Shown piece after piece: positions 31,651-43,571 of a stretch of 64,000 nt of DNA (its first letter is position 1; each line of letters begins with the position of its first letter). The stretch spans positions 125,840 through 189,839 of the forward strand of contig CAUYUJ010018539.1 of assembly GCA_963575745.1 (NCBI GenBank), in the 5' to 3' direction. The position numbers were made by a program, and so were the translations under genes. The notes beneath the pieces are model-generated. The model was given only the letters and a program-made list of their open reading frames with translations. It ran no database searches and was not told the DNA's origin. The DNA comes from Prorocentrum cordatum (Eukaryota; Sar; Dinophyceae; Prorocentrales; Prorocentraceae).

Positions 31651-32109
31651 AGTTCAGATTGATCGGCCGGGTTTCAGAATTCGAAGGGTGGCTGCAGCCA
31701 GGCGAACAGCAGCGGGAGTCTCCGATACCCCAGCGCATACTGAAACCGCAGGGGTATCGCTCGCAAGTGGTCGCAGAGAGCTTCTCAGAAGGCCCGAGGC
31801 CTCCTGAGCCTTCTGAGACGCGCGTCTTCCTCTTCCTCTTTTACTCCTCTTCCTCCAGCCCCTCCTCCTCCTCCTCCTCCTCCTCCTCCTCCTCCTCCTC
31901 CTCCCCCTCCTCCTCCTCCTCCTCCTCCTCCTCCTCCCCCTCCCCCTCCTCCTCCTCCTCCTCCTCCTCCTCCTCCTTTTCCTCGCCTCTTCTCCTTTGG
32001 GGGGGTGCTTCTCTGCCTTCTCCCCTGGGCGCCGCCGATGGCCGGTCTGGTGGCAAAGGGGGCCTCCGGGGCTGCAAGGTGGGCGCTCTGGCTGCAAAGT
32101 GACCCGCCT
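31651..32109. repeat. TCC tract with palindromic flank
   Basis: CTTCTCAGAAGGCC palindromes at about 31783, then a TCC microsatellite at 31857-31985. Nothing gene-like to 32109. Confidence 0.8.
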
Positions 32110-32710
32110 GGCTGTCAAGCGGTCGCTCTGGTGAAGGGCCTCGCGGAGGGAGGGGACCTGCCTCGACCGTCCACAAAAACCCCAAGTGCACTAGGACGGA
32201 GGCGGGATGTGGATAGAGATTCGGATGAGGACCACTCGGGGGTCGTCCTGGTGGTTAAGGGCCTTGCTGTTGGAGGGGACCTGCCCCGACCGTGCACAAA
32301 GCCCAAGTGCACTAGGACGGAGGCGGGATGTGGATAGATTCGGATGAGGACCACTCGGGGGTCGTCCTGGTGGTTAAGGGCCTTGCTGATGGAGGGGACC
32401 TGCCTCGACCGTCCACAAGCCCCAAGTGCACTAGGACGGAGGCGGGATGTGGATATATCTGGATGAGGACCACTCGGGGGTCGTCCTGGTGGTTGAGGGC
32501 CTTGCTGAGGGAGGGGATCTGCCCCGACCGTCCAGAAGCCCCAAATGCTCTAGGACGGAGGCGGGATGTGGATAGATCCGGATGAGGACCACTCGGAGGT
32601 CGTCCTGGTGGTTGAGGGCCTTGCTGATGGAGGGGGCCTGCCTCGACTGTCCACCAAATCCCCAAGTGCACTAGGACGAAGCTGGGATGTGGATAAATTC
32701 GGATCAGGAC
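32110..32710. repeat. About 120-bp tandem repeat, five units
   Basis: GGCGGGATGTGGAT recurs at about 32202, 32322, 32441, 32560 and 32681 (last with one change). Units also carry GTGGTTAAGGGCCTTGC and CTCGACCGTCCACAA. Confidence 0.9.
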
Positions 32711-33175
32711 CAATCCGGGATCTCTGAGAGCTGGCGGCTCTGGAGATGACTCGGGCGCCGCGGCCGCTGCAGGGCTCTCTCCGGAACGCTCCGCAAGGGC
32801 TCCAGAACATCCTGGAGCGACTTATCAAGGGCTCCCAACTTCGCGCTCTCGCGCCGCCTCCCAGGGGAGAAGAAGAGGATGAGGGGGAATCGGAGCCGAA
32901 GCGCGAAGCGCGAAGAACTTCGCGCCCACGAGGTCGCCCTTGCTTATCCTCGCCCTGAGCCTGCAATCACGGCCCCTTCGCGGCCCGCTCGTGGGCTCCC
33001 GCCCTGGGGGTCGAGGCCACTCGCAGGCCGTGCGCGTGGAGGTGTGCGGCCGTGGAGGTCTGCGGCCGCGGTGGCGTCCCTTCAGGGATGGCGGACGTGC
33101 CTGGCCAGGCAGGCACCGTGATCTGGGCAGGAGAGCCTGGCGGATCTTCGTCGCCCGTAGGCGCTGTCAGTTGCG
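32711..33175. other. Intergenic, no feature seen
   Basis: GC-rich; open frames without motifs. Confidence 0.4.
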
Positions 33176-33430
33176 TGAGTGTGTGTGTGTGTGTGTTTGT
33201 CTGTGTTTGTCTGTGTTTGTGTGTGTGTGTTTGGTTGTGTGTTTGGTTGTGTGTTGTGTGTGTGTGTCTGTGTGTGTGTCAGTGTGTGTGTGTGTGTGCC
33301 TGTGTTTGTGTGCTCGTGTGTGTGTGTGGTGTGTGTGTGTGTGTTGTGTGGTTGTGTGTCCGCGTGCGTTCGTGCGTGCGTGTGCGTGTGTATGTGTATA
33401 TGTACGTGTATGTGTGTGTGTGTGTGGCCA
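33176..33430. repeat. Imperfect GT microsatellite
   Basis: (GT)n with TTT and CT interruptions over 250 bp. Cys/Val-rich frames are artefacts. Confidence 0.9.
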
Positions 33431-34109
33431 GGCCGTGAGGCAGAGATCACAAGCGTTCCCCCTGGCGGGGGGGGTAACTGGGCCCCACGCCCCGCTGCGA
33501 TTGGCCCGAGCAACACACAGAAAACAGGGCGACGCGGCCAGCAAATGGCCTCGGTCGCCCTCCTCCTCCTCCTCCTCCTTCCCCCTTCCTCCTCCTCCTC
33601 CTCCTCCTCCTCCTCCTCCTCCTCCTCCTCCTCCACCTCGAGTGGCTTCCTGTTGCCGCCTTGTGCGGAGGTCTCTGGACGTCCGGGGAAGTCGCCGCGG
33701 AGGTCCGCGCCGGAGGCCTCTGGAGGCGCCAGGAGGAGCCGAGGGCGCCCCAAAAGCGCATCCTCGATATCTCGAACAATGCACCTCAGACCCTGATCAC
33801 ACTGCAAGCGCTACGTGTATGCCACGACAAACGCGGGGCCCAAAAGGCACGAGCTCAAAAGGAGCCACGCTGCCTATAAGATCACCCTTCGGGGAAGAAG
33901 GAGGTTCAAGGGAATGGGTGCAGCTTTCGATGTGCGATTGGCATCGGATCGGATCCGTGACCTGGCAATCTCGTTATCGATCGATCTCCCTATCGATCGG
34001 CATCCGTCCACCGATCTCACTCAGTATACCGACGGATCTCAATGTCGTACGCCCTCATGATCTACCAGTCGACCTCAATACACTCCACACGAGCCACTAT
34101 CTATCGCTC
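33431..34109. other. Intergenic with TCC tract and ATCGATCG words
   Basis: TCC tract at 33560-33632. From 33940 on, ATCGATCG-type palindromic words (TATCGATCGATCTC, CTATCGATCGGCATCC) begin; these recur between the blocks of the next array. Confidence 0.5.
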
Positions 34110-35840
34110 AATATGTAGACGGGACACCCACTGGAAAACCACAAGACAACTGTGGACCAACCACGCACAACCACGGAATGACGAAGGACAGCCACGGGAC
34201 GACCGCGGGACAACCGCTGGACAAGCACGGGACAACGGGACAACCGCGGACAACCACGGGACAAGCACGGGGAACACACGGGAGAACCACGGGACAACCA
34301 CGTGACAACCACCACACAACCATGGTAGAACCGCGAGATTACCACTTTGCAACCGCGGGGTAGCCTCGGGACAACCACTGGACAACGATGCCGGCGGTAT
34401 CACATACCATCAATAACGCAATCCCTCTGTCGAACTATCGGTCTCAGGCGTATCTTTCGATCCCACTCTCATTCGATACATCGGAACTGCTATGTGTCGT
34501 TCTCACTGACCAAATACGAATCTCACTGTCAGCCATGTTCTCGATACCACTACCTATCTGCTGGCCTCGCGATCTATCGATTCAACCATCTGCCTACACA
34601 CGGGGCAGCCACAGGACAGCCACGGGACAACCACACCAAGGAAATGATTCAAAGACAACGGCCAAACCACAACGGGACAGCCGCAAGACAGCCGCGGGAC
34701 AACAACGGAACAACCATTGGACATCCGCAAGACAACCGCGGGGCAACCATGGGAAACCACGTGACAACCACTGGACAAACAATGGACAACCTCGGACAAC
34801 CGTCGGGGAAATACACAGGCAACCACGGGACAGAGGCGGAACGATGACGGAACAGCCACGGGACAACCATGTGACAACCACGAGGCAACAACGAGACGAC
34901 CGAGGGAGAACCACGGGATAACCGCGAGACAACCAAGACAAAAGCGCGGAACAATCGCGAGAGAACCTTGGGACAACCACTGGTCAACCACGGGACCGCC
35001 ACGGACAACCATGAGGCCAACATAAGACAACTACAGGAGAAGCACAGAACAACCGCGGGACAACCAAAGGAATACCGCGGGGTACCCACGTGACAACCAT
35101 GGGGCAACGACGAGACAACCACGGGACCACCAAGGGACAACCACGGGCTAACATCGGGACAACCACCAGACAACGATCGAACTTTCTGGTTATATCACGG
35201 TCAGTTCACAGATCTCTGCATCGATCTATCGGTCTCGAGCTTCTCGACCGATCTGCCTGTCAAACAAATTATAGGTATCACTGTTTTTTTGTTTCCATGA
35301 ACTAGATACCGATCCCACGATCAGTCAATGTACCCATGTCGCAACCGACCAAGCGGCCTCATCATGTATCTATCCAGAAACGAGACAGCCACGGGACAAC
35401 CACGGGGAAAGCATGGGGCAACCATGGGACAACAATGCAACAGCCAAGAGAAAACCGCACGACAACCACCGGACAATCAAGGAGCAGCCACGGGAACACA
35501 AAAAGACATCCACGGGACAACCGAGGGGCAACCATGGCCATGGGACAAACAGGAAACAACCACGGAACAAACAGGAGACAACCACGGAACAGTCATGGGA
35601 TAACCACGGGACAGCCTCACGCCAACCAAGGGACAACAGCGGTCAACCGCGGGGCAAACGCGGGACAACCAAGGGAAAAACATGGAGCTACCACAGAACA
35701 AGCACGGGACAACCATGGAACCACCACGGGACAACCACGCGACAACCATGGCACAACCCCGACCAACCGCGGACTGCCCTGGGAGCCTCGGCACGCCACG
35801 GGACAGCCACTGGACAACCGCGCTACACCAGCGGGACAAA
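34110..35840. repeat. 11-bp GGACAACCACG minisatellite field
   Basis: Three blocks (about 34110-34390, 34590-35175, 35385-35840) of degenerate GGACAACCACG. They are separated by AT-richer spacers holding CTATCGGTCTC and ATCTATCGATTC words. An 11-bp period cycles through all frames, so each plus frame reads the same 11-residue theme (GTTTGQPRDNH) and each minus frame VVPWLSRGCP. No gene is implied. Confidence 0.85.
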
Positions 35841-36635
35841 CCCAGGCACGCCCTGGAAACCGAACAGCGACTCACTGTGGCGCGACCTGGCCAAAGCGCG
35901 CTGCTTTGCCTCGCCCGCACGCGCGCACGGCACCAACCAAAACCGAAACCGATGCCCCAGGTGCGCAACTCCGTTTTTCACTTCGGCCTCATCCCTGAGC
36001 CTTCAACATGCAGTCATCGTGCTACCAAGAGAAACGCATAATGAGGAACGGAGGGGCTCGTTCTGGCCACGGGGGGCCCGGGCCACAAACAAGTTCCACG
36101 ATCTGAGTCTCAGGAACGGCCCGAAAAGCCGAACCCCCTGGGCCCGAAACGGTCCCTGTTGCAGCGTCTTGGCTGTACGTCGTGCTCTGTTCTGCCCTCC
36201 ATGGCTCTCGATAGCGCGGCTGCCATTTCTCGGAGCGGTCCTTTCCGCGCTTCTGGCTGTCGTCGCCAGGCCGCTGACGGAGCTCGGGCCCGCGACGGCG
36301 TCCGTGCACCCTGCAAGATCCCAACTCCTGGGACAAATTGGCCCTGCCGACCGCCCCTTCCGGGCGGGCCGCGAGGCTCGGAGGAAAGCCCGTCGAAACA
36401 GCGGCGGCTCGCCCGCCCAATCCTGACCTGTCGGGCGCGGCCTCGCCGACCCCTGGCAAACCATCCCCTCCCGTGACGTCATCCTCGCCCGTCTTTCAAG
36501 CCTCCCTCCAGCCGCGTGCACACGTCGCGGGGCGAGGCGAGGGGGACGTCGGGGCAGGTGATCGCTTGCTGGGGGTCGGTCCGAGGCCGCCACCGAAACT
36601 GCTGAAGATAGGGGCAAGGACGCCTCCCGGGGTCC
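35841..36635. other. Intergenic, no gene recognised
   Basis: Open frames on both strands (for example 36003-36617, minus) lack any motif. 36105-36170 is weakly like repeat R5. Confidence 0.35.
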
Positions 36636-37335
36636 TCGTCCTCGTCCTCCTCCTCCTCCTCATCCTCGTCCTCCTCCTCGTCTTCGTCCTCGTCCTCCTC
36701 CTCCTCACCCTCCTCCTCCTCCGCGTCCTCCCCCCCCTTCTCCTCCTCGTCTTCCCCCTCCTCCTCCTCCTCCTCCTCCTCCTCCTCCTCCTCCTCCTCC
36801 TCCTCCTCTTCGTCCTCGTCCTCGCCCTCGTCCTCGCCCTCCTCCTCGCCCTAGCCCTCGCCCTCCTCCCTCCTCCCTTTTTCTCCTCCCCCTCCTCCTC
36901 CTCCTCCTCCTCGCCCTTGCCCTCCTCTCGCCCTCGCCCTCGTCCTCGCCCTCCTCCATCTCCCCCGAGTTTTCCGAGACGGATCCCGCCGTGGCGGCGA
37001 CGAGGCTGCGGGAAACCCAGGTGCGGGCGGACAAGACCAGGAGGGGGTCGCCGTCGTCTCGGCGGGGCCCTCCTCCGAGAGGTGATTCAAATGCCGCCGG
37101 CACGAATTGGTCCAACCAGTCTAACGAATTCGGTCTGGCATAGAGGGGAGGAGGAGGAGGAGGAGGGGAGAGGAGGAGGAGGAGGAGGAGGGGAGAGGAG
37201 GAGGAGGAGGAGGAGGAGGAAGAGGAGGAGGAGGAGGAGGAGGAGGAGTGGCCCAAACCCCATGGCAACGCCCAGATCTCCGGATCGTCGGTGTTGGCGT
37301 CCTCGTCGGCGTCTCCGCCCTGGCCCTCGTCCTCA

Positions 37336-37393
<58 letters not shown>

Positions 37394-37460
37394 AGTCGTC
37401 GTCGTCGACGCCGCCGCCGCCGTTGTCGTCGTTGTCGTCGTCGTCGTTGTTTTCCTCGCA
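36636..37460. repeat. TCC/TCG tract, GGA tract and GTC tract cluster
   Basis: Pyrimidine strand TCC/TCG at 36640-36965, GGA at 37145-37250, GTC at 37335-37460. Spacer 36966-37144 shows no gene. Confidence 0.9.
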
Positions 37461-37639
37461 GTCGTCGCTCTCAGCCGTGGTGATCACCCCGCTGAGCAAA
37501 GATTTTACCCAGGCACTGGGCGTCTGCAGCTGGCAGCGCTGCCGAAAACAAGTCCCGGTGCCCCAAAACCTGGCGAGAACACCACGTGAAAAATGTGCAA
37601 GCCCCGGGGCTCGGGGGAGTCAGGGGTCGGTGGTTTCGG

Positions 37640-37812
37640 GGGGGGACTTAATGGGGGGGTCATAAGTGGTGGGGGGGTCAGAAACGGTCCCCGTTCGTGC
37701 CCCTTTCGGGCCCCTCCGGAGCCCCAAGGGGTTCCTTTAGTTACCGTTTGGGTACCTTTTCGGACCACCCTCGCCACCCCCCCATTTATGACCCTCCATT
37801 GCGCAACGCCCA
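37640..37812 (-). repeat. Dispersed repeat R8 part A, reverse copy
   Basis: Reverse complement reads GGGCGTTGCGCAATGG, GGTCCGAAAAGGTACCCAAA, as at 48055-48165 on the plus strand. Confidence 0.7.
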
Positions 37813-37914
37813 ACAGAAGGTCGGTGCTTGGTGGCCGGGCGGGCGCCGGGTGAGTCCGCGGGCATGCCCCAGTTCGCGACACCTCTCGCTCAGGTATGAC
37901 CGGGGAACTGCCGG

Positions 37915-38106
37915 CGCTTGCGACGACGACGTCGACGAGGATCACAACCACCACCATGACGACGACGACGACAACGACGACGACAACGACAAAGATGATG
38001 GCTTCGACGTCGACTGCAACGACGACGACGACGACGAAGGTTGCAGCGACGACAACGACGACAACGACGGCGACGACGACGGTTGCAACGACGACAACGA
38101 CGGCGA

Positions 38107-38138
<32 letters not shown>

Positions 38139-38145
38139 ACTTCTG
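37915..38145. repeat. GAC-type microsatellite
   Basis: (GAC)n and AACGACGAC variants. Poly-Asp, poly-Thr and poly-Arg frames are artefacts. Confidence 0.9.
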
Positions 38146-38317
38146 CTCTCGAGGACCAGCACCGCCGCGGCGCGGAGCAGTTCGAGAAGGCAGGGGGGAG
38201 GGAGGGCGAAACGGAGCAACGGGAGGAGAGAGAAGCACGGAGGAGGGAGAATACTGGGGAAGCGGAAGGGTGGCCAGGACCCAGAAACATCTATCGGGGA
38301 TGGACAGAACACACTTT

Positions 38318-38466
38318 AGTAAAACGTGGTTTAGTGAAAACGTCCTCGGGCCCAAACCTGGCGGGCGCAAACCTGGAAAATAACGGAGGCGGCGCCCTCT
38401 CGAGAACCAAAAACGGACAATTCACTAATCGACGTGTCAGGGTGGGGGTTCTGTCCACCCCCGAAT
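38318..38466 (+). repeat. Dispersed repeat R8 part B
   Basis: GTAAAACGTGGTTTAGTGAA, CAAACCTGGCGGGCGCAAA, CGGACAATTCACTAATCG; matches 48175-48318. Confidence 0.75.
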
Positions 38467-38489
38467 CTAGGGCTCAGAGAAAACTGCAG

Positions 38490-38869
38490 CGGCAAATTGT
38501 CCCCCACATGTTTCGTAGGGTTGTTGGTTTTCTTCCCACCCGCGTCGTGCCCGCGTCTCCTCCCACCTCCCTCTTACCCTCCTCCTCTTACTCTCCTCTC
38601 ACGCGCGCAACACATGCATGGCATGTACGTGAGATGCGTGTTTACAGACAACCGCACGCACGCACACTCTCGTACACACACACACACACGCACGCACACA
38701 CTCCAACAACGCCAGTGCACGCATGGCGTGTTCATTGCATGATACAGCCACGACGTATGCGGCACAGACTGGGCACCCACAGGAGACACACGTTCAGATA
38801 CAGCAGCACACGCATCATACACATGGCACGCACACCACACAACACAGACGCGCAAGATTCGCAAGGGCA
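38490..38869 (-). repeat. Reversed leader module of the 90-bp satellite
   Basis: The minus strand carries the GT tract, the ACGCATCTCACGTACATGCC-like block, GAGG-rich block, GAGACGCGGGC and ACGAAACATGTGGGG in the same order as 25196-25480 and 26490-26590. Confidence 0.65.
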
Positions 38870-39400
38870 GGCGTGGCCCTTCCTCCACACCACGAGGGGT
38901 GCGCTAGGGGTGGTCTCCCTATCAGTTTCGGGCCTGCAAAACGTGGCAGGCGTGGCAGTTCCTCGACACCACAGGGAATGCGCGGGGGGTGGTCTACCTA
39001 TCCGTTTCGGGCTCGCGGAGCGTGGCAAGTGTTGCATTGTCGGCACCACAGGGAATGCGCTGGGGGCGGTCCCCCGATAAGTTTCGGGCCCGCACATTGT
39101 GGCAGCCGTGGCAATTCCCCGACACCACAAGGGGGTGCGCTGGGGGTGGTCTCTCTATCCGTTTTGGGCTCGCAAAGCCTGGCAGACGTGACATTTCCTG
39201 GCAGCTCTTCGACACCACAGGGAATGCGCTGGGGGTGGTGTCCTTACCCGTTTCGGGCTCGCAAAGCCTGACAGACGTGGCACTTCCTGGCAGTTCCTCG
39301 ACACCACAGGGAATGCGCTGGGGTTGGTGTCCCTATCCATTTCGAGCTCGCAAAGCGTGGCAGACGTGGCACTTCCTCGACGCCGCAGGGGGGCGTTGAA
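38870..39400 (-). repeat. 90-bp satellite family, third locus, reversed
   Basis: Six to seven units spaced 77-90 bp (CACCAC at 38887, 38967, 39044, 39123, 39213, 39302). TTCCTCGACACCACAGGG and TGCGCTGGGGGTGGTCTC align with the reverse complement of the 23.4 kb unit; the NotI-like block is absent here. Confidence 0.8.
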
Positions 39401-40385
39401 CGCGCGCTGGGCGGGAGCGGGTGGGAGGTCGATGCTCGAGGCTCGGCGCTTCGTTGACGCCAGAGGGCTGCGCATGGGGTGGGGGATGCGCGGGCGAGAG
39501 CTCGCGTCCCATCCAGAACTGTAAACAACTTGGCTCAGACGGGCTCGGCTTTCCTTCGATCTCACGCAGGCGCGCCTGTAATCCCATTTGAGTGCAGCAA
39601 CCGCCCTTCCTGCGCACGGCACTCGTGCCGCCTAAAATTGCCAGGGACGCCTTGCCACATCCGTGTTGGGCAATGAAAAACGCCATGGTTCTGAGGGGCG
39701 GCGAAGTCCGTGTGGAGAGCTCGCGCCGATGTGCAAGCGGAAGGGTGCTTCTTCCGCATTCCATGCGTACCGGCGCCGGCTTCAGAATTGGCGGCCCGAT
39801 ACGTCGTGCGCGCAGTACTCCGAGATGACGACGGCAAGAGCCAGAGCCTCGTGGCATGCGGCACACCTGCGGAGCCCAGCGTCGGGCGGGTTCCCTTCCG
39901 AGGCTCTCGCAGATCAGCCGGAGGACGGGGGGGGAGACCGCGGCGGGCCCCCGGCGAAGGCCCGGCGAGTGCGCGAGACCGGGCGCTGACCCAGAGCCCC
40001 CCCGTTGGCACAGCATGCCACTCCTATGAAGGCCCCGCCCGTGAAGTCCACGCCAACGAGAGCGCTGCCAGTGCAGGCCATCACCCCGCAACGGTCTCTG
40101 GCAGTTCTGTGGGCTACTTCCGTTCGGTCCATTGGCACGCCTCGCATGCAGCTGTCCCCGGACCCGGCGGACACCAACTGCCGTTGGTCGCAAGGGCCAT
40201 GGTCGCGGGAACTGCGAGAATCAATTCAGCTCGAGAACTTGTCGTCAAAACGCGGGGTACTGCGAATGCTGAGAATGTAGGTGTTCAGCGCGACGAGGGT
40301 TCAGAACGCAGGACTTTGCATAGCTTATAACGGTGAGCGAGCACATAAGATTTGAATCAAGTATGTGGGGGTCCTCGGTAGTGTA
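39401..40385 (-). other. Unassigned region with long minus-strand open frame
   Basis: The minus frame 39333-40193 (286 codons) contains protein-like stretches (MAFFIAQHGCGKASLAILGG), and an overlapping frame has GSALVGVDFTGGAFIGVACC. I recognise neither. The last codons run into the satellite. It could be a degraded gene or chance in GC-rich DNA. Confidence 0.2.
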
Positions 40386-40550
40386 ATTGCCGTTTTCGGC
40401 CTCTAGGGGGCCATCAACGGGCCACGGGCCCCAGAACCGTCCAAAACCGACGCAGGACGAAACACCTGCCCTGTAGGGACGTGGTTCAGACCTCCAAGGG
40501 TCCACGCATCGAAAACTTGGAACGCCGGACGTCTGGGGAGGAGGACAGGA
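40386..40550 (+). repeat. Dispersed repeat R5, forward copy
   Basis: GGCCTCTAGGGGGCC, TTCAGACCTCCAAGGGTCC, GCCGGACGTCTGGGG, then GGA-rich. Just upstream is a reversed ATTACACTACCGAGGACCCC (about 40367), the word that precedes the 90-bp arrays. Confidence 0.65.
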
Positions 40551-41398
40551 GGAAAAGAGGGAAGAGGGAGGATGGATGGGGTGGATGGGGGCAGAGGGAA
40601 GAGAGGGAGGCAGGGAGGGAGAGTTGACGCAGGGGGAGAGGCAAGGCCACGATTCAGAGATGGCGCTCTCCACGCCGCCCCTGCCTACGCAACACGCGCT
40701 CCGACACCCGTCCGCTCCGGCTCGATCCTGTGCTGGTAGCCGCTGGGAGCGCTGCAGTGGGGACGGGCCACGCTGTGGGGACACCTGGGCAGCCATGCCC
40801 TGCTGGCCGCGGCGACGCCCAGAAGTGCCGCCCACTGGGCCCCACAAGAGCTGCGCCGAGGCTTCAGCGCCCAGCAGAGGCACTCAGTGGCCACCGAAGG
40901 GAGGTCGCGGGCTGGCTGGGCTACGCGCAAGAACGGCCCCAAGCGAGAGTGACGCCTGGTACACGGCTTGCGGGCGCCGCGGGGAGGCCAAATCCAAGCG
41001 CGCCAACTATTGCCAGGGGGACCCCAGTGGGTGGACTTCCAATTCGTCCGCTTTCGTTTCGCCCCGTTACGACTCGTCGTTTGTCGCTCCGTCCTCTCTC
41101 GTTCCGCCTGGACGATGGACAGCGGACACACGGGAGCGGACGAGTCGAAGCGGACGACACGAACACTGGACGAAAAGAAGCGGACGAAATGAGATTCAAC
41201 GACATGAGATGGAGTCACCACCTGTGTAGAGGGCAGAAGACCCGCCCTCAAGAGAAGCACCCCGACAAGCGAAGCCGCTCAGCCGGCGCGCTCAGGGCAG
41301 GCATCGCACAGGGCAGGGCTGTCTAGGAAACGCCCAGGGCCGCCAGCAAACGCCTATCGTCGGGGTCTTGCTGGTTCTTCTTTGGAGTCGCGAAACTG
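40551..41398. other. Intergenic with a foldback
   Basis: TTCGTCCGCTT (41043-41053) faces AAGCGGACGAA (41178-41188), with CGGACGA repeated inside. The plus frame 40576-41229 has no motif. Confidence 0.4.
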
Positions 41399-41509
41399 GC
41401 CATCGCTCGGACGTCCATTCCCTGTGCTTTGTTCGGTTTCGTGCGTGGCTGTTTCGCCAAACGATCAAGGATGCTCCTCGATGGTTTCCACCGCCGTCCG
41501 AACGATGCC
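41399..41509 (+). mobile_element. MITE-2 copy b
   Basis: 111 bp, left end GCCATCGCTCGGACGT intact, right end diverged (CCGTCCGAACGATGCC). Confidence 0.75.
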
Positions 41510-41528
41510 AAGGAACGGTGCGGTGACA

Positions 41529-41691
41529 GACCGTGCGGTGACCTCGAAATCCCCCAAGACCTCACCGCACGGTCCGTCAACGCACGGCTCTGGGACCTCG
41601 GAGGCCCCAGCCGCCCGAGACATCCTCGGAGAACGACCCGAGTCCCAAAACCGTGCGGTGACCCCGAATCCCCACCGACTCACCGCACGGT
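41529..41691. repeat. Pair of homologous hairpins
   Basis: GACCGTGCGGTGA (41529-41541) pairs perfectly with 41562-41574. ACCGTGCGGTGA (41650-41661) pairs perfectly with 41680-41691. Both loops are about 18-20 nt and similar (CCTCGAAATCCCCC versus CCCCGAATCCCC). Confidence 0.75.
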
Positions 41692-41709
41692 GTGGTCACC
41701 ACCCCGTTT

Positions 41710-41902
41710 TCGGGAGCGGCCAAGAGGGGGGTGTCCAAGAGGGGGGGGTGCAAATCATGACCGGCGGCATGTGCGCGGCCCAGCGGGGGGGCCAGGGACG
41801 TAATGAAATAAGAAGAGGCGCCATGAAATCTGGGGAAATATCATGGCCCCCGCCATGATATCCCCCCCCCCTAGTCATCACCCCCCTCTTTTCCGCCCCC
41901 GA
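41710..41902 (+). mobile_element. MITE-4 copy a with 5-bp duplication
   Basis: 193 bp. Ends TCGGGAGCGGCCAAGAGGG and, reverse-complemented, TCGGGGGCGGAAAAGAGGG (20 of 23 over the full terminal repeat). Direct repeat CGTTT at 41705-41709 and 41903-41907. Confidence 0.82.
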
Positions 41903-42103
41903 CGTTTGGGGGCCCCCGGTCTTCTGCCTTGACGGTGTGCCCGCACCGGAGACCACTCTGGCGGAGGGCCGCTCTCGGGCGCAGCCAGCTGGCGCCGAGC
42001 TCCAGCGACGTGCGCGCACGGGCCTCCGCGCGCGCGGTCCCCGACGCGGGGCGCGTGCCGGCCCGCGGCGCGCGATCGCCCCGGGCTTCTTGCTGATGGG
42101 CCT

Positions 42104-42330
42104 CCTCCTCCCCCTCCTCCTCCCCCTTCCTCCTCCTCCTCCTCCTCCTCCTCCTCCTCCTCCTCCTCCTCCTCCTCCTCCTCCTCCCCCTCCTCCTCTT
42201 TGTCCTCCTCCTCCTCCTCCTCCTCCTCCTTCAATTCCTTCCCCTCCTCCTCTCCTCCTCCCCTCCTCCTCCTTCTCCTCCCCCTCCTCTTTGTCCACCT
42301 CCTCCTCCTCCTCCTTCACTTCCTTCCCCC
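42104..42330. repeat. TCC microsatellite
   Basis: (TCC)n with CTT and TTG interruptions; frames here are artefacts. Confidence 0.9.
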
Positions 42331-43037
42331 CTCCAACTTATAGTGATGGTGGTGGAAAACGGGCCCATCATCTTGCAACGCCGCACGCGTCGCGGCCCAG
42401 CTCTGCCAGCAGGGGCTTCGCGGGCTGCCACTCGCAGCGAGACGTGATTGCACTGGGGCCGTCCTGCTTGGAGGACGGCTGAATTAGACGGCCGCCTCGG
42501 AAAACGGTGGTTCCAAAAGCATGCGCGGTCAGGGAGAGACTCCGGGGGACAGGCGCCTGGAGGACCCACCAGCACCGCTGCTGGAGGGAAGAGGCACGGT
42601 GGCAGGAGATGCAACAAGCGTGGGCTGATCCGAACATCCAAGCCCGGATGAACCAAACGAAAAAAAAGAGCATAGTCGAGCAGCGGGTGAACACCTACTG
42701 CTGCCCACTGCGGGAGGCAGAACGTGGAGCCCCGCCACCGCTTGCAAGAAGCTGGCGGGGGTTTGGCCCCCTCTCAGTGTTCAACACAGACTGGAGGAAT
42801 GATTGGTGGTGCGGACCCAGACAGCAGCGCATGGCGCCCACGATATGCACTCTATGTGGGGCAAGATGCATGTTGCAAGTCATGCCGTGTAAGCTCTGTG
42901 GTGCAAACTACGTGGAGCAGGCTGCGCCGTGCAGGCCTCGTGGTGCAAGCCGCGTGGTGTCAGCTGTGCGGTGCAAGCTACGTGACGTGGCAAGTGGTGC
43001 GATCTGTGCGGTGGAGGCAGTGTGATGTACCCTCCTC
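42331..43037 (+). other. Possible coding remnant and GTGCAAGC repeats
   Basis: The plus frame 42507-43025 holds a helix-like segment REEARWQEMQQAWADPNIQA (about 42585-42650) that looks protein-like, then degenerate GTGCAAGC(T/C)(A/G)CGTGG repeats from 42860. Not recognised; may be a stray exon. Confidence 0.22.
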
Positions 43038-43162
43038 GCCATCTCTCGGACATCCATTCCCTGTGATTTTTCCGGTTTCGTGCGTGGCTTTTTCGCCAAA
43101 TGATCAAGGATGCTCCTCGATGTTCCTCGCCGAAGGAAAAATGCACACGTCCGAGCGATGCC
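43038..43162 (+). mobile_element. MITE-2 copy c
   Basis: 125 bp, GCCATCTCTCGGACAT to ACGTCCGAGCGATGCC. The right half is nearly identical to copy a. Confidence 0.75.
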
Positions 43163-43486
43163 AGGGGCAAAACCCCGGGAGCCTGCAGGAGTGCTGAGGA
43201 AGGCAGGAGTCACAGCCACGGAAGGCCAAGCACTGTGCGGGGAAACTGCTCACGTAGGGTCAACACTGCAGTATTCGGGCCTCCGCGTCGAGGAACTCTG
43301 ACATGATGGACACGCGCGACGAAGCCCAACGGCACTGGCAGCGACTAGTTGACAACCACGAGGCAGGCCCGTGTGGCGCTGAATCCTGAAGCCAAGACAT
43401 CTCAGCATGCAGTCGCCTGACCTCCGCCACTCGCCGAACGCTTCCCTCGAGGAACACTCACGTTCATTCACTTGGAGCTCCGCTCG
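43163..43486. other. Intergenic, no feature seen
   Basis: No recognisable frame or repeat. Confidence 0.35.
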
Positions 43487-43571
43487 CGCTCGGGCTTCCT
43501 GGATCGGCGCTGGACACCCCTGCGCGCGCCAGGGGGTCCAGCGCCAATCCAAGACATCCGCGCGGATCTCC
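43487..43571. repeat. Foldback family F, copy b
   Basis: GGATCGGCGCTGGACACCCC faces GGGGGTCCAGCGCCAATCC around a TGCGCGCGCC loop. Outer arms CTTCCTGGATCGG and CCAATCCAAGACATC. Confidence 0.7.

Noticed and set aside
34110-35840. Gln/Asn/Thr-rich repeat protein
   Set aside because: All plus frames show the same 11-residue theme because the repeat is 11 bp; this is expected without coding.
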